Shown in pieces: positions 52,324 to 61,207 of a DNA stretch of 64,000 nucleotides (position 1 is its first letter; every line of letters starts with the position of its first letter). The notes beneath the pieces are model-generated. The model was not told where the DNA came from and made no database searches. It worked only from the letters and a program-made list of their open reading frames with translations. The position numbers and the translations under genes were made by a program. Source of the stretch: Salinimicrobium sp963709775 (lineage in GTDB: Bacteria > Bacteroidota > Bacteroidia > Flavobacteriales > Flavobacteriaceae); the NCBI GenBank assembly GCA_963709775.1, contig CAVPXS010000007.1, positions 62,001-126,000 of the forward strand. The letters are read 5' to 3'.

Positions 52324-52357
52324 GACGCCTTTCATTAATTTGGGAGGCGTTTTTTTA
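52324..52357 (+). terminator. Terminator after rng
   Basis: GACGCCT / AGGCGT stem across a 14-nt loop, then seven T. Confidence 0.8.
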
Positions 52358-52369
52358 TTTTATAGTATT

Positions 52370-52655
52370 GAGATTTTAGATATGAGAATTGAGATAGTGA
52401 TGGCCTGAAAAGAGTCAAGATCGCTGCGCTTCTAGAGCCAGGAACCAAGACTTCTATCCTCAAATTGAAAAATAAAATCTTTGCTTTGATTCAGCATTAG
52501 CAGGGCCTTCAAGAATCCTTTGGACGGTTATAGTTTTCAGATTTATAAAATTTCAGAACTTATACACGCTTCGCTACAAGAATCAAGAAGTAAGACTGCC
52601 TCATCTTAAAAATACTATTTTTGAATCTTGAATCCTGAATTTTAAATCCTAAACC
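52370..52655 (+). repeat. Intergenic mosaic of simple repeats before recX
   Basis: The 340 bp between rng and recX hold no gene. They contain GAGATTTTAGATATGAGAAT-type tracts, AGCCAGGAACCAAGAC, CAAGAATCAAGAAGTAAGAC, a copy of the dispersed palindrome at 52607-52624, and TTGAATCTTGAATCCTGAAT. These resemble low-complexity repeats scattered in Bacteroidota intergenic DNA. Confidence 0.55.
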
Positions 52656-53135
52656 TTGAATAAAGAATCCGGGAAATCCTATACCGTAAAGGAAGCCACT
52701 TTAAAGCTAATGCAATACTGCGCCTACCGCGACAGGTCGCAGAAGGAGGTGGAAGATAAATTAATTGAAATGCGCATGATCCCGGCCGCAAGGGAAGAGA
52801 TCATCATTAAGCTTATGCAGGAGAACTTCCTCAATGAAGAACGCTTCGCACGCAGCTTTGTGCGCGGGAAATTCAGGATCAAAAAATGGGGGCGGCACAA
52901 GATAAAACAGGAACTAAAACTAAAGGATATTTCCTCACCCGTCATTAGACTTGCCATGACCGAGATAAACGAGAGTGATTATAAAAGTACCCTCTACTCT
53001 ATGGCCGAAAAAAAATTACCCCTTATAAAAGAAACAAATCCTTTCAAAAAGAAGAAAAAGTTATATGATTTTCTCTCTTCAAAAGGATATGAATCTCACC
53101 TCATACTTGAGGTTATTGACGATCTTACTTCTTGA
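52656..53135 (+). CDS. recX: Regulatory protein RecX
   Basis: 159-residue RecX, binds RecA filaments and limits recombination. Three helical repeats: YTVKEATLKLMQYCAYRDRSQKEVEDKL, ENFLNEERFARSFVRGKFRIKKWGRHKIKQELK, and KKLYDFLSSKGYESHLILEVI. Start TTG at 52656, the only initiation codon giving the whole first repeat. recA is not nearby. The 3' end overlaps the convergent SnoaL-like gene by 11 bp. Confidence 0.9.
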   Translation: MNKESGKSYTVKEATLKLMQYCAYRDRSQKEVEDKLIEMRMIPAAREEIIIKLMQENFLNEERFARSFVRGKFRIKKWGRHKIKQELKLKDISSPVIRLAMTEINESDYKSTLYSMAEKKLPLIKETNPFKKKKKLYDFLSSKGYESHLILEVIDDLTS

Positions 53136-53547
53136 TCATAACATCTGCACCTATTTGTTTAAGGATTCCAAGTTCATCACTACTTCCCCATCTTTCTACC
53201 ATCTTACCGTTTTTAAAGCGGCTAATTTGCATACCCCTCACATTAATTGGTTTGTTTGTTCCTTCTACTCCCATAAAATCCCCTTTATGAGTTCCGGTAA
53301 GGGTGTAGGCAAAAGCTACATTATCCTCATCTGCAACCAGGTGCTCTACCTCCACCTGCATGTCGGGAAAGGCATTTCGCATCATGCCGAAGAAATCTAT
53401 ATATCCCTGAGGTCCCGGACCCTGATTAGGCGCTGGATCGTGATCAACAACATCCTGTGCGACAACTTCCCTTAACTGTTCCAGATTTCCTGAATTAATT
53501 GCATCTCCAAATTTCTCCTGTGCTTTCTTATTCTCTTCTTTATTCAT
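53125..53547 (-). CDS. SnoaL-like ester cyclase family protein
   Basis: 140-residue NTF2-fold protein. The pattern VVAQDVVDHDPAPNQGPGPQGYIDFFGMMRNAFPDMQVEVEHLVADEDNVAFAYTLTGTHKGDFMG is the SnoaL/ester-cyclase signature with the Asp/His pocket residues. Members act as polyketide cyclases, isomerases or dehydratases or as uncharacterised ligand binders; no biosynthetic genes are close. Single gene, convergent with recX. Confidence 0.8.
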   Translation of the reverse strand: MNKEENKKAQEKFGDAINSGNLEQLREVVAQDVVDHDPAPNQGPGPQGYIDFFGMMRNAFPDMQVEVEHLVADEDNVAFAYTLTGTHKGDFMGVEGTNKPINVRGMQISRFKNGKMVERWGSSDELGILKQIGADVMIKK

Positions 53548-53661
53548 TTCAAGTTTATTTTTGGTTATAACTTAATATCATGATTATCAGATAATCAAAA
53601 AACTAAATTTCGCCAATTATGATAACTTTAAAATGAAGCTTCACCGTAACGGTGGGAAAGA

Positions 53662-54540
53662 TCAGGATATTTTATTCTTTTCGTTCGTCCTCTTTACTGC
53701 CTGCGCATTTTTGTAGTCAATCCATTTTTGGCCCTTCCAGCTCCTCATGGCATTATCAAAATGTCGCATAAAGAAGAGATTATAAAGGGCTTTGCTAAGG
53801 TTTTGGAGATTACGTGGAGCAGCGCGCAGGCTCATGGAAAAGCCTGGCGTGAGATACGTCATTTGATGCCAGTATCCTTCGGGCATATACAACGTCTCCC
53901 CATGATTTAATTCTGTCACCATGCCTTTAGCATTTTTTAAGGCAGGAAATATTTTAAAATCAGGATTTGTAAAGTCAATATCTTCACGGGCTATAAGCGC
54001 ATGAGGTACTTTGTAAAGATATTTTGTTTCTGAAGGAGGGAACAGGATACACCTCTTTTTTCCGTGGAAATGGAAGTGCAGGATATTGGCCAGGTCAATA
54101 TCGTAATGCATAAAAACCTTTGAATTCTCCCCGCCAAAGAAAAGCATTGGGATCTGCTTCAGGATACGTAGTCCAATCTTGGGATACCGAATATCTTTTT
54201 GAAGGGCAGGCACTTCCCGCAACAGGTGATAGAGAAAGATTCTATAGCTGGTAGGACCTTTTTCCAGAAGATCCAGATATTCGCTCATCTTCATGTGAAG
54301 ATGCGGCTCATTAAACTTGTATTTGGAAGAAATTGGTTGATTCCCGTCAAAGAGCGGTACTGTTTTTTCACCCGCCACTTCCCGAAGGTAGTCAATGTTC
54401 CATTTGGTATAAGCCGGCCAGTCTTCGATCAACTGCTCGATTACCACCGGCTTTTGTGTCTTTACATACTTCTCTAAAAAGTCCTTTTTAGATATCTTTT
54501 TTTCTCTCGGGATTTCAGCTAATTCCATAGGCTCTCTCAT
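53662..54540 (-). CDS. Cupin-like (JmjC-type) protein
   Basis: 292 residues. JmjC/Cupin_8 fold: FMHYDIDLANILHFHFHGKKRCILFPPSE with the HxD iron pair, and LNHGETLYMPEGYWHQMTYL with the distal His. Related enzymes are 2-oxoglutarate/Fe(II) hydroxylases acting on proteins or ribosomal proteins; the target here is unknown. Helical N- and C-terminal parts flank the barrel. Transcribed alone between SnoaL-like and bioB genes. Confidence 0.83.
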   Translation of the reverse strand: MREPMELAEIPREKKISKKDFLEKYVKTQKPVVIEQLIEDWPAYTKWNIDYLREVAGEKTVPLFDGNQPISSKYKFNEPHLHMKMSEYLDLLEKGPTSYRIFLYHLLREVPALQKDIRYPKIGLRILKQIPMLFFGGENSKVFMHYDIDLANILHFHFHGKKRCILFPPSETKYLYKVPHALIAREDIDFTNPDFKIFPALKNAKGMVTELNHGETLYMPEGYWHQMTYLTPGFSMSLRAAPRNLQNLSKALYNLFFMRHFDNAMRSWKGQKWIDYKNAQAVKRTNEKNKIS

Positions 54541-54578
54541 TTTTCCCTTTCAGTAAATTGCCCTAAATTATTAGGAAC

Positions 54579-55667
54579 TTAAGCTTTGGACTTCCCCTGG
54601 GCAGCGAGATTCCGCTCGATAATATGTCCCGGTCTTGTCCATCTTGGTTTTTCCCCAAGGGCTCTATATTCAGAATTCTCTGCGTCTACCGTCTGCGGCT
54701 GAGCTTTCTTAACAAAAGGCTTTTGAGGGTTTAGTCCAAGAGTTTTGAACATTTCCATATCCTCGTTAACATCGGGATTGGGCGTTGTCAAAAGCTTGTC
54801 TCCTGCAAAAATTGAGTTCGCTCCTGCAAAGAAACACATGGCTTGTCCTTCCCTGCTCATCTGGGTCCTTCCGGCAGAAAGTCTTACCTGGGTTTCGGGC
54901 ATTACGATCCTGGTCGTAGCGATCATTCTCACCATTTCCCAGATAGAAACCTGCTGCTGTTCGGCCATTGGCGTCCCTTCAACGGGCACCAAAGCATTAA
55001 TAGGCACAGATTCGGGTTGTGGGTTTAGCGTTGAAAGCGCTACCAGCATTCCTGCACGGTCCTCTGCGCTTTCTCCCATTCCAATAATTCCGCCGCTACA
55101 AACAGTTACAGCAGTTTTTCGAACATTTTCTATAGTGTCCAGCCTGTCCTGGTAACCCCGGGTAGAAATAACTTCTTTATAATATTCTTCAGAAGAATCC
55201 AGGTTGTGATTATAAGCATACAAACCTGCTTCAGCAAGTCTTTTTGCCTGATTTTCGGTGATCATTCCAAGCGTACAGCAAACCTCAAGTCCCAATCTAT
55301 TAATGGTCCTCACCATTTCCAGCACATCATCAAATTCCTGCCCATCCTTAACATTTCGCCAGGCAGCTCCCATACAAACACGAGAACTTCCTGCTTCTTT
55401 AGCCCTCATAGCCTGCGCTTTCACCTGGCTCACACTCATAAGGTCATTGCCTTCAACGTTGGTATGATATCTTGCTGCCTGTGGACAGTAGCCACAATCT
55501 TCGGAACAGCCTCCGGTTTTAATTGATAATAAAGTAGAAACCTGTACGGTGTTCGGGTCGTGATTTTGACGGTGAACAGTAGCTGCTTCATAAAGCAGGT
55601 CCATAAAAGGTTTGTTATATATTTCAAGGATTTCCTCCCTGGTCCAGTTGTGTCTAGTTGTTCCCAT
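54579..55667 (-). CDS. bioB: Biotin synthase
   Basis: Radical-SAM enzyme inserting sulfur into dethiobiotin. 362 residues. The SAM [4Fe-4S] motif CxxxCxxC is GGCSEDCGYCPQAARY; the [2Fe-2S] ligands are in RVCMGAAWR and CCTLGMI, and LSAGRTQMSREGQAMCFFAGANSIFAGDKLL holds the conserved Arg. Ends the biotin locus 70 bp below the ketosynthase gene. Confidence 0.96.
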   Translation of the reverse strand: MGTTRHNWTREEILEIYNKPFMDLLYEAATVHRQNHDPNTVQVSTLLSIKTGGCSEDCGYCPQAARYHTNVEGNDLMSVSQVKAQAMRAKEAGSSRVCMGAAWRNVKDGQEFDDVLEMVRTINRLGLEVCCTLGMITENQAKRLAEAGLYAYNHNLDSSEEYYKEVISTRGYQDRLDTIENVRKTAVTVCSGGIIGMGESAEDRAGMLVALSTLNPQPESVPINALVPVEGTPMAEQQQVSIWEMVRMIATTRIVMPETQVRLSAGRTQMSREGQAMCFFAGANSIFAGDKLLTTPNPDVNEDMEMFKTLGLNPQKPFVKKAQPQTVDAENSEYRALGEKPRWTRPGHIIERNLAAQGKSKA

Positions 55668-55737
55668 TAAACGATATTTACTCCAAAAATAATGAAAAGC
55701 CGTTGTATGTAAGAGCTTAATCTAAAAAGTTTCCTTT

Positions 55738-56898
55738 TTACTTCGGAAGGCTTACAAGTACCGATACTGCATTGCCTCCAAAACCAACAGCGTTCACCAT
55801 AATATTTTTTAATTCTGAAGGTTCTCTTTCTTCGGAAGCAAAGGGAACCGGAATGAATTTTTGATACTGCAACATCATAATTGCCAGTTCGAGGCTAAGT
55901 ACGCCTGAAGCGCCATAGGTATGACCAAGTTTCCATTTATTGGTAGTCATCGCCGGAAGTTGCTCTCCAAAAATGGCTTTTATGGCATTAACTTCCGAAA
56001 GATCTCCTTTAATTGTACCCGGAGCATGCATTACTATTGCATCAACTTGTCCCGGAGGCAAACTTCCCAAAGCCATTCGCATGGATTTCTGAAAAGCAGT
56101 GCCATTTGCCGAAATAGATACAGGATGCTTTAGTTTCTCGGTAGCATAACCTACACCCGTAATTACCGCAAGGGCATTTTCTTTCTCCCCCGCTTCCATA
56201 CCTATTGTAGCGGCTCCTTCCCCAAGCACCATTGAATTTTGCCCTTTTTGAAGGTTAAGCGCCTGGCAGGGATAATCCAGATCCTCCCTCGCATTAATTT
56301 TCATTGCCTGCACCTGCGCAATAGTGAACGGTGTTAGAGCAGCTTCACTGCCCCCGGCAAGGAATTTATCGGCCATCCCTGAGGAGAGCCAGGCAACGCC
56401 GTTTAACACAGCATGAAGCCCTGTGGAACAGGTCACCGAATGAGATATTTCCGGACCCGAACTCTGCAAGTCCTGGGCTACCCAGGAGGAAATATTTCCC
56501 AGAGTAGTTGCAGGTGAGGCTAGGGTTTCTGCTTTACCTTCTTCTAGAAAATGTTGATGGTATTGTTCAAAAAGACCCGTTGCCCCTCTGGAGCTGCCAA
56601 TGTTTATTCCTATGTTTTCTCCTTTTTCCCATCCGGCCATTTTCACCGCCTGCCGTGAGGCCTGTATGGCATAAAGCACAGAATCATCAACATTTCTGTA
56701 GTTGGGATTTTCAGCACGCAATTCCTCAAGGTTTTCCTTTAAGGCATCAGGCAGGAACGCCGCAAAGGACGTTTGTCCTTTAAAGTCGTGCTTCTTTAAA
56801 AAATGTTTTTTAGAAAGGTAATTTTCCCACACCTCTTCAGGCTTTGATCCAAGTGCAGAAACAGAAGCCACAGAGGTAATGGAGACAGGAATTTTCAA
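55738..56898 (-). CDS. Beta-ketoacyl synthase in the biotin locus
   Basis: 386 residues, KAS-I/II type. The Cys-His-His triad is complete: SVTCSTGLHAVLNGV, IVMHAPGTIKGDLSE and KWKLGHTYGASGVLSLELA. It is short for FabF (usually ~410) and has a divergent N-terminus without the conserved VVVTG start. Its position between bioA and bioB suggests a dedicated step in making the pimeloyl moiety, in place of bioC/bioH which are absent here; that is inference. SET gene is 57 bp upstream. Confidence 0.85.
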   Translation of the reverse strand: MKIPVSITSVASVSALGSKPEEVWENYLSKKHFLKKHDFKGQTSFAAFLPDALKENLEELRAENPNYRNVDDSVLYAIQASRQAVKMAGWEKGENIGINIGSSRGATGLFEQYHQHFLEEGKAETLASPATTLGNISSWVAQDLQSSGPEISHSVTCSTGLHAVLNGVAWLSSGMADKFLAGGSEAALTPFTIAQVQAMKINAREDLDYPCQALNLQKGQNSMVLGEGAATIGMEAGEKENALAVITGVGYATEKLKHPVSISANGTAFQKSMRMALGSLPPGQVDAIVMHAPGTIKGDLSEVNAIKAIFGEQLPAMTTNKWKLGHTYGASGVLSLELAIMMLQYQKFIPVPFASEEREPSELKNIMVNAVGFGGNAVSVLVSLPK

Positions 56899-56955
56899 AG
56901 CAGAATTTTCGGCAAAATTAAGGGGTAAAATCTACATTTTTGGATCCTCTGCCTT

Positions 56956-57543
56956 TTATTTTTCCTCGTAGTACAAATTTAAAATGGAATCCAGAGGTTC
57001 ATTTTTTGCCAGACTTGATTTTATCTTTTCAAGAACTGCACAGGGTACGAGTTTTATTAGCGGCTGGTCCACTTGTTGAAAATTCTCAAAGGCTCCTTCC
57101 AGCTGCCGGTCCCACTTCTCGTGATATTTCAAAAGGTCATCGGGATAAACGGTATCACGGCCGGTGCCTTCATCTACTGCCTTAAAAGGTTCGGATATAT
57201 TGAGATAGCCATAATCATCTGTCAGCTGCTCCCCCGGCTCAATATCCCGCACCGCGACCTCAAAGTCATACGCTGAAGACAGGCAGTTCGCATTAAAGCT
57301 ATGATTGACATATTTTGCAAGATCCCAGCATAAAACAAGTTGCCCCTTATTATTCCGGAAACAATATTTTTCCACCTGCTCCTGCACTTTGGGATGCATT
57401 TTTTCCACCTCATTTTCTGTGAGCAATTGATCCAGATCATCCTGTACCCATGTAATTGTACCTCGGGGAATAAATTTTTTCGCCACCACCCCGTAGCCAA
57501 CCACGTCGTTAATAAAACGGACTTCTGTATCTGGATGCATCAT
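56956..57543 (-). CDS. SET-domain protein
   Basis: 195 residues. SET fold of the lysine-methyltransferase family: VVGYGVVAKKFIPRGTITWVQDD at the N-terminus, the SAM-pocket motif KYVNHSFNANCLSSAYD (NHS) and DDYGYLN near the catalytic Tyr. Bacterial SET proteins can methylate proteins such as histone-like or ribosomal proteins, but the target is not known. It lies within the biotin gene run on the same strand with no obvious metabolic link. Confidence 0.8.
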   Translation of the reverse strand: MMHPDTEVRFINDVVGYGVVAKKFIPRGTITWVQDDLDQLLTENEVEKMHPKVQEQVEKYCFRNNKGQLVLCWDLAKYVNHSFNANCLSSAYDFEVAVRDIEPGEQLTDDYGYLNISEPFKAVDEGTGRDTVYPDDLLKYHEKWDRQLEGAFENFQQVDQPLIKLVPCAVLEKIKSSLAKNEPLDSILNLYYEEK

Positions 57544-57744
57544 AAGATCATATTTAGAATAAATGCCGTTTTAAAGATAAAAGCACATTGTCGCCATGCC
57601 TTTATATTTTCGGAGTTAAAATTTCTACGTTGGTGATTTCAAAAGCCTGTAACACGCAATAGTCAAGCTTATTAGAAATCCACAACCCAATCGCTATTCT
57701 AAAATACAAAAATTGAGATGCAAAAATTGAAAAATTTTACGGTG

Positions 57745-59019
57745 CTAGAATTTTTCCAGGGCAGCCTCTATACTTTCATAGATCTTCTCCAGTTGTTCAT
57801 TGGTGGTGACGTATGGAGCTGCAATATAGATCGTACTTCCCAAAGGCCTTAAGAATATTCCCATTGCCATAAAATGCTCAAAAAGCCGGTTTCGCAGACT
57901 CCCATAGCGTTCCATTTCCACATCCAGTTCAAACGCCAGAATTGTCCCTAGCTGCCTTAAATTCTTCACCTTAGGATTCTGCTTGATCTTTTTCAGGAAA
58001 GACTGATGCGAAGCTATCACTCTTCCAATGTTTTCCTGCATTTCAGCCGAAGCGAGCAGCTCAATTCCTGCCAGTGCTGCTGTACATGCTAAAGGATTTG
58101 CAGTATAGGTGTGACCGTGAAAAAGCCCTTTGGAAAGCTCTTCAGAATAGAAAGCATTATACACTTTTACAGTACAGGAAGTGACTGCCATTGGCAGGAG
58201 ACCGGCGGTAAGGGCTTTGGACATGCAAATAATATCGGGCTTTGTCTCCAGATGATCTGAAGCAAAATTCTTCCCGGTTTTTCCAAAGCCGGTCATCACC
58301 TCATCGGCAATTGTAAGGATATTGTTTTCTTTACAAACCTTCAGGATTTGATCTAAGCCTTCAGGATCGACAAACTTCATTCCGGCGGCGCCCTGTATGA
58401 GAGGTTCATAAATGAAGCCGGCTAAATTCTCTTCAGAAATGGCCTTTTTGAGAAGCTCAAGGACCTCTGCATTGTTATTCCCGGTTGGCACAGGCAAACG
58501 AAGTACTTTCAAAAAGTGATCTTCAAAAGCTCCATTGTAAACCGAAAGTCCCGAAACCGACATGGCTCCAAAAGTGTCTCCGTGAAAACCCTCTTCAAAA
58601 GCCAGCAAGACCTTTCGGTCATTGCCCAGGTTATGGTGGTACTGCAAAGCCATTTTGATTCCCACCTCGGTCGCAGTAGAACCGTTATCACTAAAAAACA
58701 GCTTCTCCTGGTTGTTGGGTAGAATGTTGATCAGGGCTTCAGAAAGAGCAATTGCAGGTTCGTGGGTAAATCCGCTAAAAACCACCTGGTCGAGTTGTAG
58801 CATCTGGGCTGCAACTTTTTTTGTGATCTCTTCATTGCAATGACCATAAACTGCCGTGTACCAGCTTGAAATTCCATCTATATACTCCTTCCCGTTCTCA
58901 TCATAGAGTATTGCTCCTTTTGCTTTGACAATCGCCAGCATATCTCCCGCGAGTTTGTGCTGTGTCAAAGGGTGCCAAAGGTGCTTTTTATCCCGCTGGG
59001 AGAGAGTTTCAGTCTTCAT
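57745..59019 (-). CDS. bioA: Adenosylmethionine--8-amino-7-oxononanoate aminotransferase
   Basis: PLP enzyme converting KAPA to DAPA with SAM as amino donor. 424 residues. DKKHLWHPLTQHKLAGD, GISSWYTAVYGHCN (substrate pocket with Trp and Tyr), and the PLP Lys in CMSKALTAGLLPMAVT. Overlaps the upstream bioD by 11 bp, so it is translated from the same mRNA as bioF-DUF2007-bioD. Confidence 0.96.
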   Translation of the reverse strand: MKTETLSQRDKKHLWHPLTQHKLAGDMLAIVKAKGAILYDENGKEYIDGISSWYTAVYGHCNEEITKKVAAQMLQLDQVVFSGFTHEPAIALSEALINILPNNQEKLFFSDNGSTATEVGIKMALQYHHNLGNDRKVLLAFEEGFHGDTFGAMSVSGLSVYNGAFEDHFLKVLRLPVPTGNNNAEVLELLKKAISEENLAGFIYEPLIQGAAGMKFVDPEGLDQILKVCKENNILTIADEVMTGFGKTGKNFASDHLETKPDIICMSKALTAGLLPMAVTSCTVKVYNAFYSEELSKGLFHGHTYTANPLACTAALAGIELLASAEMQENIGRVIASHQSFLKKIKQNPKVKNLRQLGTILAFELDVEMERYGSLRNRLFEHFMAMGIFLRPLGSTIYIAAPYVTTNEQLEKIYESIEAALEKF

Positions 59020-59638
59020 TTTTCTTCAATTTACTTCTGAATTTATCGGCATATTCCAAAACTACATTATGGTCAAAATAGGGTTCCTGGTCAATTCGTC
59101 CTATCACCGGCAGTCCTGTCATTTTTTTAATGATCTCTTCTGAAGAAGGATTTTCTTCTCCGCTAAAAATGATCCCTGCACAGGTAAGATTTCGGGATTT
59201 GAGCGCCTCCACTGTTAGTAAGGTGTGGTTAATACTACCCAGATAATGTTTTGAAACGATGATCACCTCATGATCGGGTTTGATAAGATCGGCGATGGTT
59301 TCTTTATCATTGATTGGCACCAAAAGGCCTCCCGCGCCTTCAATTACCAGTGAATTTTTGGTCTTTGGCTGCTTTATTTTTTTAGCTGATACCTTTACTC
59401 CATCTATCTCTGCCGCAGCATGCGGACTCATAGGAGTATTAAGTTCAAAAGCATTTTCATGAAAAACGCTCTTTTTGTTGGTGATAAGCCTCTTCACCTT
59501 GTGAGTATCTGAGTTTTCAAGGTCTCCCGCCTGGATGGGTTTCCAGTAATCGGCTTCAAGAGCTTCAGTAACTATTGCCGAAGCGATGGTTTTTCCGACT
59601 TCGGTCCCTATGCCGGTAATAAAATATGTTTGTTTCAT
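59009..59638 (-). CDS. bioD: Dethiobiotin synthase
   Basis: 209 residues. ATP-dependent carboxylation of DAPA to dethiobiotin. P-loop FITGIGTEVGKTIASAIV; PIQAGDLENSDTH with the carbamate-binding Lys replaced by WKPIQAGD context intact, MSPHAAAEIDG, and VIEGAGGLLVPIND. Overlaps the DUF2007-like gene by 4 bp and bioA by 11 bp. Confidence 0.95.
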   Translation of the reverse strand: MKQTYFITGIGTEVGKTIASAIVTEALEADYWKPIQAGDLENSDTHKVKRLITNKKSVFHENAFELNTPMSPHAAAEIDGVKVSAKKIKQPKTKNSLVIEGAGGLLVPINDKETIADLIKPDHEVIIVSKHYLGSINHTLLTVEALKSRNLTCAGIIFSGEENPSSEEIIKKMTGLPVIGRIDQEPYFDHNVVLEYADKFRSKLKKNED

Positions 59639-60048
59639 CTTAAGTTAAATTTGTTGTTGCAGCTCGCGCAGTGGTATTCCCGCTTGATGTGCATGGGCAG
59701 CACATATACTAAAAAAGAGATGCAAAAAAAGAAGAGGGATTTTAAACTTTTGACGCTGGTAAAAAGCTGCACCTTTTCGCCGCCACACTTTGGGCAGGTG
59801 ATCTGTACCCCTTCATCATCGATAGAATATTTACTGATGTCTTCCAGGACCTGCAGCGCCTTTTCTTCGTCTTCCTTTCTCACCCTAAGCTTTACACCAC
59901 CAATGGCATTACTTACCAAAGGATCTGTGTCTATCGTGTGATTATCGGCCAGGAAAGTTTCAATCCCTTCGGCTTCAAGCCTGCCTTTGATTATTTGTGC
60001 TTCCGCCGAATACTGGAACACCGCAACGTTTGAAAAACTTCCTTTCAT
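59635..60048 (-). CDS. DUF2007-like protein with zinc-ribbon tail
   Basis: 137 residues: DUF2007-like N-terminal domain (NVAVFQYSAEAQIIKGRLEAEGIETFLADNHT, GGVKLRVRKEDEEKALQVLED), a CPKCGGEK zinc-ribbon half, one hydrophobic segment (SLFFFCISFLVYVLPMHI), and a second CASCNNKF pair. It is fully inside the biotin operon, overlapping bioF by 4 bp and bioD by 4 bp, yet has no known part in biotin synthesis. Paralogous in type to the pair at 39.5-40.2 kb. Confidence 0.75.
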   Translation of the reverse strand: MKGSFSNVAVFQYSAEAQIIKGRLEAEGIETFLADNHTIDTDPLVSNAIGGVKLRVRKEDEEKALQVLEDISKYSIDDEGVQITCPKCGGEKVQLFTSVKSLKSLFFFCISFLVYVLPMHIKREYHCASCNNKFNLR

Positions 60049-61184
60049 AACACCTTTTTTAAAACCTCAAGTAAGTCATTTATTTCTTCTTCAGAATTAA
60101 AGCTATGCAAACAAATCCGAAGCCGCTCGGCACCTTTGGGCACTGTTGGGGAAAGTATAGGCCGCACATCAAATCCATTCTCTGCAAGTGTTTTTGATGC
60201 CGCCTTCACCCGTTCATTCCCCGGTAGAATACAGCAGTGAATGGCAGAATCACTCTCCAAAAAATGCTTCTGAAATCCCCTTTTTGACACCTGAGCTTTG
60301 AAAAAATCAATATTCTCCTGAAGTCTTTGAACTTCAGTCGCACCTTCCCCCTGAAGCTCACTGTAAGCCGCAATAATTGTGGCAAGGGAATGCGGTGGCA
60401 GTGCAGTACTGTAAATAAGGCTCCGGGCGAAATTTACCAGGTAGTCTTTAAGTTCCTGAGCTCCCAAAATTGCAGCACCATGGGCTCCCATTGCCTTTCC
60501 AAAAGTTACCAGCCGGGCAAACACCCTCTCCTGCAGTCCTTCTTCAGCAATTATTCCTGCACCTTTTACTCCCACGGCATGGGCTTCATCCACAATTAAG
60601 AAACTTCCATTTTCTTCAGCAAGAGAAACCAGGGCATGAAGATCGGGAGAATCCCCGTCCATGGAAAAAATACTTTCGGTTACCAGAAACACCTCTCCTA
60701 AAAGGTCATTTTTGAGCCGGCTTATTTTCTTTTCCAGATCATCAAGATCGTTATGCCGGAATTTCACAGCTTTAGCAGCGCTCAACATGATTCCATCGCG
60801 GATAGAAGCATGTATGAGCTCGTCATATAAAATAAGATCTCCCTTTCCCGGCACAGCCGAAAAAAACCCCAGATTGGCATCATATCCCGAATTGAAGATA
60901 AGGGCAGCTTCGGCTTTATGAAAATTCGCTACTAATGCTTCAGCCGGGGAATAAAGGGCGTGGTTCCCTGTTAGCAGCCGCGACCCACCGGCTCCGTTTT
61001 TGAAAATTTCATTTTCTTCCAGAATCTTGTTTACCTTCTTGAAAAGAACCGGGCTCCGGGCAAATCCCAAATAGTCGTTCGAAGAAAAGTCTATGAGATC
61101 TTTAGAAAATTTTAATTCTCTAAAGGAGCCCTCACCTTTTCTCTTCTCGAGGCTTTTGCCTATTTTTAATGGTAATTTCGACAT
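60045..61184 (-). CDS. bioF: 8-amino-7-oxononanoate synthase
   Basis: PLP-dependent condensation of pimeloyl-ACP/CoA with alanine, first committed step of the biotin ring. 379 residues. FSSNDYLGFARSP, GAGGSRLLTGNHALY, VDEAHAVGVKGAG and the PLP Lys in LVTFGKAMGAHGAAI. First gene of the operon bioF-DUF2007-bioD-bioA (4-bp overlaps). Divergent from mgtC, with only 23 bp between start codons. Bases 60699-60715 hold a copy of the dispersed palindrome. Confidence 0.94.
   Translation of the reverse strand: MSKLPLKIGKSLEKRKGEGSFRELKFSKDLIDFSSNDYLGFARSPVLFKKVNKILEENEIFKNGAGGSRLLTGNHALYSPAEALVANFHKAEAALIFNSGYDANLGFFSAVPGKGDLILYDELIHASIRDGIMLSAAKAVKFRHNDLDDLEKKISRLKNDLLGEVFLVTESIFSMDGDSPDLHALVSLAEENGSFLIVDEAHAVGVKGAGIIAEEGLQERVFARLVTFGKAMGAHGAAILGAQELKDYLVNFARSLIYSTALPPHSLATIIAAYSELQGEGATEVQRLQENIDFFKAQVSKRGFQKHFLESDSAIHCCILPGNERVKAASKTLAENGFDVRPILSPTVPKGAERLRICLHSFNSEEEINDLLEVLKKVL
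60699..60715. repeat. Dispersed palindrome copy inside bioF
   Basis: TAAAAGGTCATTTTTGA, a partly decayed copy in coding sequence. Confidence 0.4.
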
Positions 61185-61207
61185 TGAAAGCTAAATTAAG
61201 AATATAA

